DNA of 64,000 nucleotides from Datisca glomerata. Lineage: Eukaryota; Streptophyta; Magnoliopsida; Cucurbitales; Datiscaceae. The notes below the pieces were generated by a model, which was not told the origin of the DNA, ran no database searches, and was given only the letters and a program-made list of their open reading frames with translations. The first letter of the stretch is position 1. Every line of letters starts with the position of its first letter. The position numbers and the translations under genes were made by a program. Below are positions 30,120-41,585 of this stretch, piece after piece. The DNA is taken from positions 1,579,524 to 1,643,523 of the forward strand of contig QANY01013855.1 in the NCBI GenBank assembly GCA_003255025.1, given 5' to 3'.

Positions 30120-32585
30120 CATGATTATCTAATGTGAACACTTGGAAACTAAACAACTTATCTAATAAGGTACAAATAAAGAATTAAATTAATAAAAGTG
30201 AGATGCATCACATAAAAGTGAGGGGGAAAGATCATGCACATAAATGATGAGTAACACTTAAATCCCATTCCCAATAAAAGAAATATAATATTTAGTACTA
30301 ACTATCCAGATTACAACCAAACATTACATTGTAAACCAAAAAACTAAAGATTGTGTAACGTATTAGATGACCATGAAACCATAATAGTGTTAAGATTTTC
30401 CTGAGAAAAATTCCAATAGAACTTGTTCAATGCCGACAACGTCCCTACTCTCTAAATGCAATTGGAGTCAACCTTATCAATCATTAAAACTACGTAAGTC
30501 GTGACATATCTGAACAAAAAAATAGAAGAAAACATTGATATTGATATCAAATTTATTATGTAGAAGCTACACTTAATGCCCATGCTAGACATATAAATAT
30601 GTTTGTACCTTATGCACCAATAACATCGACTATATGTCCATTTTACTACATTTAAACTAAAATGAAAAGATCCACGATAACAAATTTTTAGGTTTTAGAG
30701 CAGTCAAAACTATTTTACAAAAATAGTGTGTAAACTAAACTAAAACTATAACCCCAGCTTAAGACAAAACTTATAAAAAATATGTAAAGCAAAACTCAAG
30801 CATGCTCAACAAAATGAAAGTGAGACTCGCGAGAGGGTTCAGAATGAGAATCAACACCGATATCCAGTAGCATAATTAATACAACTGTAGAGAAAATGAG
30901 GAAATACTTGAAATGTTTAAACCACCCTAATGACATTAAAAATCATCTTTATCAATAATGAAATCAAATATCAAAACCAAAGCAAGCAAAAAATTTGAAT
31001 TTAAATCACCAGGAACAATTAGAAATTTCCAATTATATAACTTAAAGAATCCCAACTCCAAACTAAATCAAAACATCAAACATAGGTCTCAAGCTTAAGA
31101 AAATAATGTAATCAATATCGCACCTCATAAATGGAAAAAATTCTAGAAGTAACAGCTCCAAGCATTGCATATCTGAAAATATCAACAAATAATGAGTATT
31201 TGAAACCCCGACTACAAGGCTTTTTTAATCGTATAAGAACAGTCTAGGAATGAAACCTTATAAACTAACCATAATCGACATACATTAAAAAGCTTCATCA
31301 AAACAAAATCAAATATCAATGTGAGGAATATGGATTCAGTTTGCTAAGGTGGAAGCACTGTTGGCTTATTAGGGATTCAATTTCAAGACGATGGGACTCA
31401 GTTTTTTTTATCCGATTTTGAATTGTTTTGTGTTGCAGAGGTTCTTCCAAGTTACATTTTGAAATTAAAAAAAGAAAACTCTTCACATCTCTAAGATGTT
31501 GGATCTCCCCATCCTTTTGTTCTCTTGCATCTTGCCTTAAACCCCTCCCCTCTAAGAAATGGATCACCTCCTCTTCTAAACAACGAACTCGAGTAGATTC
31601 TATTTGATCGATCTAAGTCGTTGGTGATTCTATTTGGTGGATCTGAGCCGTTCATTTTAAAAATAAATGGTTTAGATGGAACATAATTTCTAATGTTTAT
31701 CAAAACAAGATGAGATCTAGATCCTCCTCTTGGGATCTGGATCATCTGTCTCTAAAGCCTGACACATCGTCTGTCCCATCTCTAAGAATTTTCCATGTCA
31801 TTCACGTCTTCATTCTCCATAACAATCGAATTCTCTGTCAAATTACTATATTTCATAATTTAAGTCTATTAAACCGTTTATTTTAAAAAAAAATACACAC
31901 CGTTCTACGAATTTGCCTCTTCTCTTTTTGTGATGTTGATTTATCACTCTAGAACATTATTCTAAGATAGTACATGTAAAAATTAAGTCAATTATAAGTG
32001 AGGCCACAAGACAATATAACAGAAGATGATTTGAAGAACTTTCCATCTCTCTGCACACTTAGCACACAGCTAATGACATGTAATTTCAATCATATTCAAC
32101 CAATATAAGTTTAGTAAGCAACATTATGAAGCAATTGATTTAACTCATAGAATACTATGCAAAGGAACTCAAATGCCCTGTATAATTTTCAACGCATTAA
32201 TCTTTTATCATATTTAATTTTAATGCAAAACATGATTTAGAAAATGACTACCGTAATTTCAAAGTTTGTGAAATTCAATAGCTATGAAGCGAACATATAG
32301 ATATATATCATATCAAAATAGTTTCCACAAATTCAAGTGTTAAAAGCAAGATAAATTCATTAAGCATGCTAATCATTTATTCCAAAATAGGATCAGTATT
32401 ACAAGCTTGCTTATCTATAGGATCAATATGACAAGCTTTCTTACATCTTGATATGGAAAACTGATTTTTTACTAGTTAAAGAAGAAGATGGAATAGAATA
32501 TTGCCCAAGAGTACACAAGTCGAGCTAAAGTTGAATCATCAATCTAATGAGAGACATAATTAGCAAACATCTATCTTTTGATTTT
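30120..32585. other. Noncoding AT-rich stretch
   Basis: No gene or repeat array is supported. 31500-31760 holds a CT/GA-asymmetric tract (GGATCACCTCCTCTTCT, then GATCTAGATCCTCCTCTTGG) that could be a SINE-like or UTR remnant, but no termini are recognisable. Confidence 0.35.
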
Positions 32586-32603
32586 TTTTTGGGGGGGGGG
32601 GGG
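32582..32603. repeat. T-run to G-run homopolymer junction
   Basis: Nine T followed directly by thirteen G. Such junctions are often length-variable or miscalled. Confidence 0.85.
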
Positions 32604-32753
32604 CATCAGCTATGTGCAGAGTGGACATCCTACTATAAAAAACAATCAAGAATTGTATTTCTTCTTTGTATGTTAAACTAAAGAAAATTGAAACAAAACA
32701 TTAATTAAAGACCAATTAATGAAATCTCAACCCAAACGAAAACCCATAAGTAG

Positions 32754-32981
32754 TCAAGTATCATTAGTATTGTCCAATAGTTTCTTTCTTCTTTTCCTTA
32801 TCAAGTAATACCATGCTCCTCCAATAGCAATCGAAATAATCAATCCATCAGCAACTTCAACTACAATCAATATCCATTTTTTCAACCTAGACTTCCCATG
32901 ACTCCCATGAGCACCCTTCCGAACCTTAACCATGTAACTCAATACCTCACACCTTTCTATTTGTTTCACTTCCCTTACCAT
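32754..32981 (-). CDS. Doubtful small membrane-segment ORF
   Basis: 75 codons with a basic N-half and a hydrophobic segment (ILIVVEVADGLIISIAIGGA) followed by RKRRKK. This is the pattern of a single-pass transmembrane segment with a cytoplasmic stop-transfer, as in receptor-like kinases. No kinase or ectodomain follows. It might be an isolated exon or chance. The upstream (- strand) side carries CT-rich, 5'-UTR-like DNA at 33.55-33.75 kb. Confidence 0.25.
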   Translation of the reverse strand: MVREVKQIERCEVLSYMVKVRKGAHGSHGKSRLKKWILIVVEVADGLIISIAIGGAWYYLIRKRRKKLLDNTNDT

Positions 32982-33179
32982 ACTTTATAGAAAGCATTCT
33001 TCCATATCTCTCGAGGAAACATACAAAGCAGTTCCACATTTACAGTCATCTAAGCACAAATTACCACATACTTCTTTACTTACTAAGGAAATCAGTAACA
33101 AGGTAAACTTACCGACTCCTGCAACAACCTACAACCTAACTCCTTCCTCTGCGAGTCTTATTTTCTCTCCAATGAACCA

Positions 33180-33540
33180 TAAATCAAGAATTAAATAAAC
33201 AAAGACAAAATCAAGTCTAAATCAAATAAAGCCTAAATCAAATTTAAATCAAGCCTAAATCAAACATAAATAAAGGACAATGAGAGAACCCTAAACTAAG
33301 CCTAAATCAAACCTTAAACCAAGCTCTAAATCAAACCCTAAATCTAAACAGAGTCTAAATCAAACAGAGCCAAAATCTAAACAGAGCCTAAATCAATTCC
33401 TAAATCAAGTCCTAAATCCAAACATACCTAACTCTAAACAGAGCCAAAATCTAAACACAGCCTAAATCAATCCCTAAATCAAGTCCTAAATCCAAACATA
33501 CCTAATTCTAAACAGAGCCTAAATTAAAGCAGACTAAATG
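33180..33540. repeat. Degenerate CTAAATCAA-type short tandem repeat
   Basis: About thirty irregular copies of CCTAAATCAA or CTAAATCAAAC. A larger 66-bp unit (CAGAGCCAAAATCTAAACA, then CCTAAATCAAGTCCTAAATC) occurs twice near 33360-33500. Confidence 0.8.
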
Positions 33541-33544
33541 GAGA

Positions 33545-33678
33545 ACAATGAGAGAGAGAGCAGTCCAGACTAATAGAGAAAAATGAGAGAGAGCACTCCA
33601 ATAGACTAGACGTCGATAGAGAAAATGAGAGAGAGAGAGAGAGATAGAGAGCTGACGAACCAAAACCCTAAATCACGT

Positions 33679-33730
<52 letters not shown>

Positions 33731-33745
33731 ACGCAGAGAGAGAGA
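33545..33745. repeat. GA microsatellite (CT on the - strand)
   Basis: Several GAGAGA blocks, the longest at 33690-33728. It resembles the CT-rich leader of a - strand transcript, and TTTAGGGTTTTGG (- strand) near 33670 is a common plant 5'-UTR word. A second GA cluster lies at 34440-34575. Confidence 0.8.
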
Positions 33746-34945
33746 GAGGCATGGATTCATGAAAATCCTTCTAGATGTAGAGTGTTTGCAACTAGTTCGA
33801 TACGTCTTTTACACCTCCCAAATGCCTCATTACCGATTAAATAAGAATAAAAAATATAACTATAAGATACTCTAGTGAGGAAAAATATAAAGGGAAATCC
33901 TGAAAGTGTAGTGATAGTTGACTGTGGATGATTAATGTTTGCACATATAGGTCAAGATGTTTACACTATAAGGGCTGAGGACAAACTTGATTATTGACAA
34001 TGGTGGCGGAGTTAGACTGATACCAGTCCCACCTGTCAGTCAGAATACATGTCATTTTAAACATTCCAACAACTAGAATGTCAAGATATTATATCATCCT
34101 TCACAGGGAAAAACTAGCAGAAAAAAGTGAAACAATTAGCAAAAAAAACATTTTTCCATCATATGTAAAATCTCAGGCCTAGCCTATCAATCTTAAATTG
34201 AAATAAAGAGGTATACATGTACATCTACCTTGGAACTTCTCCTTAAGTGATAAAATATCACTTGATTATTTTCTCAATGACATTTTTCTATGATAATTTC
34301 AGTTAGGTTTAGATGCCACCAACTTCTTTCCCTAGAAATTTCAAACTTCTACATAAACCCTAAAAAACATACACGTAAGATATTACAACAAAGAGAGATC
34401 GATTGGGATTTAGTCTTAAATTTTTAGTGCCTTAAGCTGAAAGAGAGAAAAAGATAGAGACGGAGAGAGAGAGAGCATCGACAATAGAGAGAGAGTCGAT
34501 GACGGAGGAAGAGCACCGACGACAAACGTAGAGAGAGAGAGAGCGTCAATGACAAATATAGAGAGAGAGCCTGGGCGACGAAGAGAAAAAGCCTGGAAAT
34601 TAGGGTGAAAATCATGAAAATCACACGCCCTATAAAGCTTGATGTTAAGCTTCAATTTTTTTTATGAACATATGTTAAGCTTTAGTTTGAAGCTTTCGAC
34701 GAAGAAGAAGAAGGAAGCTTTCCAAAAAAAAAAAAATTTAACCTGCAACCGGGGCAACAGTTAAAGGGGCATTTTGCCACCCAGTTTGTGATCTAACAGC
34801 TGGGAGTCTCCTTGCCTCATCCAACGGCTAGGATGACTCCAGCATCAACCCCTTTGCCATTACGTGGTTCATGATCAATATTTGGTCTATAGACAAATGG
34901 ACCGCCACATGCCCAACCTCTGTTAAGTTCTGGTTCAGTTAGGGG

Positions 34946-35320
34946 TAGGGCTGTTCAAAACCAAGCCGAATCGAAAAATGGTCGGTTCGGTTGGTTCTTT
35001 ATGCCCCTGCGGTCGGTTCAGTTTGATTCAGAAAATGTTCAGTTTTTTAACCCAACTGAAACATTAAATTCATATTAGTTTTTTATTTTTATATATAATT
35101 TCATATCAAACGGAACCGATACAACACTTTGATTTTATATTATTTTTTTCAACAATATCATTTAAAAATTATTTTTTAATTAATAATATCGAACTGAAGA
35201 ATCGAGCCGGAACTCACAGTTTGATTTGATTGACGGTTTGATTCGATTCAACATATAACCAAATCTAATATTTCAATTCGATTTAATTTTAGTTCACTAA
35301 CCGAACCGTGTTCATCCCTA
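34946..35320. mobile_element. hAT-like MITE just upstream of SNM1
   Basis: The left end TAGGGCTGTTCAAAACC and the right end (reverse complement TAGGGATGAACACGGTTCGG) form imperfect terminal inverted repeats. Both interiors are rich in GGTTCGGTT/AACCGAACC words. Length about 375 bp, no coding. This is the pattern of common plant hAT MITEs ('TAGGG-TG-TCA'). A clean 8-bp target duplication is not seen. It ends about 197 bp before the SNM1 start codon, inside the likely promoter. Confidence 0.68.
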
Positions 35321-35516
35321 ATAAGTGGACCATCCACGCACATCGGCTCCAATCGTGAGGCGCCATTTAAATTTTTTGGAGCAAGAGAGTCAGTTTCCCT
35401 CCATTTTCCTATGCCCCAAACAACTAAAAAAAAGAACGAGAAGAACAAGCCTATTCGACTCCATTATCCATCCCTTCCCCTTCTTTCCTTGTTAATAACA
35501 GGCTCAATTCCTAACG

Positions 35517-38500
35517 ATGACCTCCTCCTCCAGGTCCACCGACCACCATGGCTCTCCATCTTCTATGCCCCAATTCTTCACCTCTTCCATCTTCGACTCT
35601 GCAGATGACGACGATTTCCAGGTACCTCTCACCCAAACAGAAACTCCTAACAACCCCTCAGCACAAGAACCCCTTAGACCGTTTTATTGTTCCTTCCCGA
35701 CTCGCGCATCTAACAAGCCTAAGAGCTCCTACGTCACCGCCATCGGTGACGAGAACATCCCCTCAGGATCCATTCAGAATACAGGATTTCATTCGCATTC
35801 GTCTCGGACTGCCATTGGGGATGCTTCGAGATCCTCGGATCTTTTTAACAACCCTCTAGATGATAAAGATGAATATGACTTATCGGACGGACATTCAGAC
35901 TACAGCTTGGATTCAATACAGCCAAGCATCGTTGATTGCAGCTACGCTGTTCTGGATGAGCATGACAGAGAGGAGACTGTTAATGAGTATGGTGATTATT
36001 CTTCTACGTGTGATGAGAAGAAGGGGTTGAAAATTAATAAGGGCTATATGTGCCATTCAATCGAATCTAGGTTAATAAAGTCAAGAGTAGAACCCGTTAT
36101 GAACTTCGATGAAAGTGGGTTGGGTGAGTCGATGAATGGGGACTTTGAGCATAGTGAGAAGCTAAATGTGTTGCTCAAATTATGTTATGAAGTAGAGGAG
36201 GAAGATAGTTTGGTTGATGGCGCAATTTCGGTTCAGTGCCCCCTATGTGGAGTCGACATTTCAGACTTGAGCGATGAACAGCGTCAGGTCCACACCAATG
36301 ATTGTCTTGATAAAGGAGATACTGATGCTCAAGATGTAATTGCCCATCTTTATCCTTAATGAATACTGAATCTTCCATTTTCTTTTCCTGCAAATATCAG
36401 TATCCTTTGCTATCCTGTTAATTATTGTGAATGGTGAATTGAGGGAACAAGAAAAACTGATTTTCAATTAATGGATTTAACTAGCAAGCATATTTTATCG
36501 CTTGTTCTTTGTTGCCATTAAAAATTGATCGCCAAAGTGCTGATTGTATGCCTGAGAACTTGTAATGTTATTGAAGATTTTTTCAAGTAATCTATTCAAC
36601 ACAGTGAAGTAGGATCCATCAATATAGGAGGCAATAAAATATTATGAGCATAAGTAACTTTCAGGTAAAAGAATTTTCCTCACTACTCTCCTTTTTCCTC
36701 ATCTCTTTCCTTATTTTTACCTTCCCAGTGGAAAATTCATGTTAAAATTAGCACATCCAACTAAGACACATAAAATCACATATACACTGGTTGAGTCGCT
36801 GACATAATAGTTTGATTGAAATGATCAAAAGATGAATTTTCTCAGGTTGTTCTCCCTGATGATGACAGAGGAGTTGCGGTTCATGGGCAAGTTGTTGATG
36901 ATTCTCGTTTCTTTCCTGTTCTCAAATGGCTACGCAATATAGGTTTATCAAGATATGAAGATGCTTTTGTTCGAGAAGAGATTGATTGGGATGCGTTACA
37001 GTGGCTGACAGATGAGGTGTGCAGTGAGCTTAATGAATTGCAATATGACTGGTAACTAGTAATGTTGAGTCCAGCAAAAAGAGCAGTCTCTTACAAAAAA
37101 AAGTTGAGAATCAGTCAAATTAAATTAGTTTGTAAGTTTTGGATTATTGAAGTCACTATCATGTGTCTTGGAATGTGGTGTGGCTATTCTCTGCCCCTGT
37201 TTCTCCATTTTCAATGTAAAGATGAATATGTATGCACCACTACTCAGCTGTGTTTGTATTAGACAATATTATGCATTGTGTAAGAAATGTACGAAAGTGC
37301 TGCTTACCGTATCAGTTTGTTATATGGACAATGTTTAGATTGGGATTTCTTACAGTAAACTTGTCTTATTGAGAAACTAATCTTCCTCAGAAATTCGCTT
37401 TCATCTTACTTGTCCTTCTCTTGATTATTTGTTTCTAAAGTAAATTTCTAAGACTAGTATCTTTGTCCCTTTCCCCCTAAAGGATCTGATCAACATAGGG
37501 ATTACTGCCCTAGGCCCCCGGAAGAAGATTGTTCATGCTCTTAGTGAGCTCAGAAAAGGGACTGCACGTGCAGTTGAATTATGCATGGATTCAGATGTCT
37601 CTGGTGAGCTTGGAGCGCGAACAAGCTATGCTTCAGAAAAGCAAAACAACACTTCTGGAGGAGCAGTTGATGAAACAAGTAAACTACCTGCAAACAAGCT
37701 GATTACTGATTATTTTCCTGGCTTTGCTACTAATACGAAGAAAGCCTGTACCACCTCTAGTGGACAGCAAGGGGTTGGAAAAAAAGGCACAGATTCAGGC
37801 CGTAAATCCATAATGCACAAAAGTAATGCGACAAAAGGAAGAAAACTCAGAGATATTCCCCTCTGGTGTTGCATACCAGGAACACCATTTCGAGTGGTAA
37901 ACATGCTTCCAGTTTGAGCATTAATGGCACATTCTACTTTTCTATGAATCTTTCATATGATATGCCATTGAGTAAGGTGAAAAAAGAAGGGTTCACAGTT
38001 TGTTATTACCAGTTGCTTTTCTTACTACTGTTTGGACGTGTTTTGACAAATTTTCCTGTATGGAACATTAGGAGTTGGGTAAGCAACTGGTCTTAAGCAT
38101 TTATTCAACATTATGTCCATAGTTCATGAATCAACGTAAGAAGCCAATAAATCCAAAAAGGAAGAGATCTATTGTTGTGAATTTCTTATTTATGCACTTG
38201 CTCTCAATTAGCGAGATTTCTGATTTGCTTTTGCCCTTTATTCCTTGATAATCACGATAACCTTTTTGGCTAAAAGCATTTTTGTTGATGACTGCAGGAT
38301 GCTTTTCGATATCTCAGAGGAGATTGTTCCCATTGGTTTCTTACTCACTTTCATATGGACCGTGAGTTCCTAAATTCTCTTCTAACTGTTCATTTGGCTT
38401 TATACTCTCTGGATATTGGGTTTCATAAATGAGTCCCGAATCTAATTATCTATATGGATGCGCTAGAACTTCAACATCAATTATGACCTGTGTTTCTTAG

Positions 38501-41453
38501 GATTTTTTTAAAGTAGATGATGCTACTTTTAGAGCACAGTATAGGAAATAGTATCACTTCAGACTGTTATAGTTCCATACCAGATGCCATCAAATATTTC
38601 CCTGTAAGCCCATTGATGTATTTAGGGTGAGTTTGAGAGCGCTTTGCATGAAACCACTTAGTTAGAATAAAAAATTATACTACTTTAGATCACATTTATT
38701 TTACAAAGACTGTCGTTTAAAACGCATTTTGGTATTTTGGAGCACTTCTACGAGAAACACATGTCCAAATGTTTCTTAATATGCTTACAAAATACAAATA
38801 AATATGTTTCGAAGTATATTCAAGTGTTTCATGATAGGATGTATATTATATAGTATTATTAACTGAAATAGTGTTATTTCAATGGCTACAAACACTTTTA
38901 GTCAAAATCACTCCCAAGCACACCCTATTCCAGATTGTGAAATGGCTTTTCAAATTTTGCATATTTTACTTTAAATTCAAGCATGAGTCTGCTTGTCCAA
39001 TTATCAGAAAGGTCAGAACTTTCTGGATTGGAACTTTAAATTTGTTGATGCTGATGTAATATTTTTCCCTGCAGATTATCAAGGTCTAACAAGGTCCTTC
39101 TGTCATGGAAAGATTTATTGTTCATCCATTACAGCTAGGCTTGTAAATATGAAGATTGGGATCCCATTGGAAAGGTTACAAGTCGTACCTCTTGATCAAA
39201 AAATCAACATTGCTGGTGTTGATGTAACCTGTTTGGATGCGAACCACTGCCCTGGTTCCATAATTATACTATTTGAACCACCCAATGGTAAGGTGTGCTC
39301 CAAATAAACTTCCTTATATGCCTTATTATTGTTTAATTGTTACCGATAAAAAAATTTATTGTCTAATTGTTGCTTCCATCATTCTTTGTTCTAATAGTGG
39401 GTTTCTGATCTTTACTTAGGCTGTTCTACATACAGGGGATTTTCGATTTTATGAGCAAATGGCAAGCTTGCCTGTCTTGCAAACATGTCAAATCCATACT
39501 CTGATCCTTGACACCACTTACTGCAATCCCCAGGTGAGTCTACAAATAAGAAATAGTATGGCTCTTATAACATGGGTGATTACCTAGAAGTTAGAACATC
39601 TCCCTGGACCTTTATTTTCTTGTCTTGTACCTATTTTTCCCTTCATAGATATAATCTTTGTAAAATGGTGGCATCAAAATCCTAATTGATTTTCATTTTG
39701 ATGTCTTCATGTTGCAGTATGATTTTCCAAAGCAGGATGCTGTGATACAGTTCGTTATTGATGCCGTTCAGGCTGAATCTTTCAATCCTAAAACTCTTTT
39801 TCTGATTGGTAGCTACACAATAGGTAAAGTTCACCACTTCAATTCCAATGCTCCAGATTAACTATTTTCTTTAATTATTCTTTGGACTTCATATATCCAA
39901 GGTTTCGCAAGCTGGTTCTCCAAGCCTCGTTAATTGTTCTGGCCTGCAAGTTTTTTATTGTTATGATTCTGCATTTGTTCGTTATTTGTTTAATCATGTT
40001 TCATCTCTCTCACCTACTACCTTATTCATACTATATTGTTTTAACAGGAAAGGAAAGACTTTTCTTGGAAGTCGCTCGTGTTCTTCGTAAAAAGGTCTAT
40101 GTAACTTCAGCAAAATTGCGTATTTTGAAGTGTTTGGGTTTCCCTGAGGAGGACATGCAGTGGTTTACTTTGAATGAACAGGAAAGCCATATACATGTTG
40201 TGCCCATGTGGACACTTGCAAGCTTCAAACGACTGAAGCATGTATCCAATCAATATGCGGTGAGAGTTGACAGGTTATATGTCTGCTTGGATGTTCATGT
40301 TCCAGGTTGTTAGAAAATAAATGGACTGCTACTGGATTGTTAGAGAGACTTTGGATGTTTGTTGCTATTATTTATTTAATTTCTCCAAAGAACTCTGTTT
40401 GTTCATGAACGGGTTTTGAGGGATTAAAATTTCAAGTTGTCCTGTTACACGGTTGTGTTACTAGTATGGTGCTCTGACTTTCTGAATGTTTATATTGGTT
40501 CAGATTTTAGATGCAAAACTACCTTGTCTTTGTATTTTTAAATTGCGGCAAGAATAGACGGTGACTTGTTTTCATCATTGATCAGGGTCGATATAGTCTT
40601 ATAGTTGCTTTCTCTCCAACTGGCTGGACGTATGGTAAGGGAAAGAAGAAATCTCCTGGGAGAAAATGGCAGCAGGGTACGATTATAAGGTAAACTTCAG
40701 TTCTGAAACTTCCATTATCCACTCTGCAGCTAATGAAATTTGACTAGATTGCCTCTTCTATGTATAACAAAGTACACAGGGTTAGTTTGAAGTTAAATTT
40801 AATTAGCTTTAGAACAATCCATGTCGCATGTGTTCCTATATGACTGGTTCAAACACCCTTAGCCCGTTCATTCATAAATTAAGTCCTTTGAGATTACTTT
40901 CTGATGCGGGCATAAAGTTGTCCAATTATAGTGGCACAGGATGTGGATTAGTGACAATAGAGAGGAAGTTACATCTCGATCGTCAACTCAGATCTGGACA
41001 GTCCAAATCAGTTAACTAAAAACCAAAATCGAAAAGTCTTTTTTTGGTGCATTTAGGCAGTTTAGATAAGTTGGGCTGTTCTTTGCCAACGGCAGAGTGC
41101 AGAGAATCTCTTTCAATTGGCACAATATTTCAGTGAAGTTAAATGATTTGATGTAAAGTGGAACCCCTTATCTTTGGAAATTGCTATACACTATTATTTT
41201 TTATTTGAGTGTCCGAGTAAGTTGCATACTTGTGTTTCTAACAATATTTGACCATTGATTATAATAAAACACAGGACTACTAACGGGAAAATTTCATGTT
41301 TTTTCCAGGTATGAAGTGCCATACAGTGAGCATAGCAGTTTTACGGAGCTGAAAGAATTCGTGAAGATAGTATCTCCTGAAAAGATAATACCAAGTGTGA
41401 ATAATGATGGACCTGATTCTGCCAGTTCCATGATTTCTCTTCTCTTGGCTTGA
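35517..41453 (+). CDS. SNM1: DNA cross-link repair nuclease, SNM1/DCLRE1A family, ten exons
   Basis: A nuclear 5' exonuclease of the metallo-beta-lactamase/beta-CASP family that in SNM1A-type proteins processes interstrand cross-links. Exons: 35517-36335, 36846-37016, 37483-37896, 38298-38361, 39075-39292, 39420-39533, 39718-39823, 40048-40259, 40586-40689, 41309-41453. All introns are GT-AG and all phases match, giving 788 residues. Domains in order: acidic N-terminus; UBZ4-type zinc finger (C241, C244, H259, C263); SAM-like domain (about 298-357); PIP-box-like NKLITDYF (401-408); MBL core with HFHMDH (485-490), NHCPG (His547) and TGDF (Asp569); LDTTYC (Asp593); and the C-terminal DRMBL part with YSEHSSF (His749). 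All core metal ligands are present and there is no stop or frameshift, so it looks functional. The start is the first ATG of the long exon, with no in-frame upstream ATG seen. Confidence 0.95.
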
Positions 41454-41585
41454 GTTGTTTGACCACAAGCTTCTATATACTATTCTCTTGAATATTTAAT
41501 GTATTAAGATCACATTACATACACAGCCTCTTTGATATTACTAGTTGTCAAAACGACTCAGATAAGCTAATTAAAGAATAAAAAA
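41454..41585 (+). other. SNM1 3' UTR
   Basis: Short AT-rich stretch between the SNM1 stop and the A-tail of a LINE fragment. A likely poly(A) region is around 41490-41580 (AATATTTAATG, AAAGAATAAAAAATA). Confidence 0.5.

Noticed and set aside
36336..36359. SNM1 ending at the first stop (280 residues)
   Set aside because: The frame runs into intron 1; a GT donor at 36336 joins in phase to exon 2 and the nuclease domain follows.
37062..37338. Two Cys-rich frames in SNM1 intron 2
   Set aside because: No homology or splice support; the exon junction from 37016 to 37483 gives the family sequence exactly.
39882..40046. Hydrophobic extension before SNM1 exon 8
   Set aside because: It is intron 7 read in frame; the acceptor at 40047 and the family sequence place the exon start at 40048.
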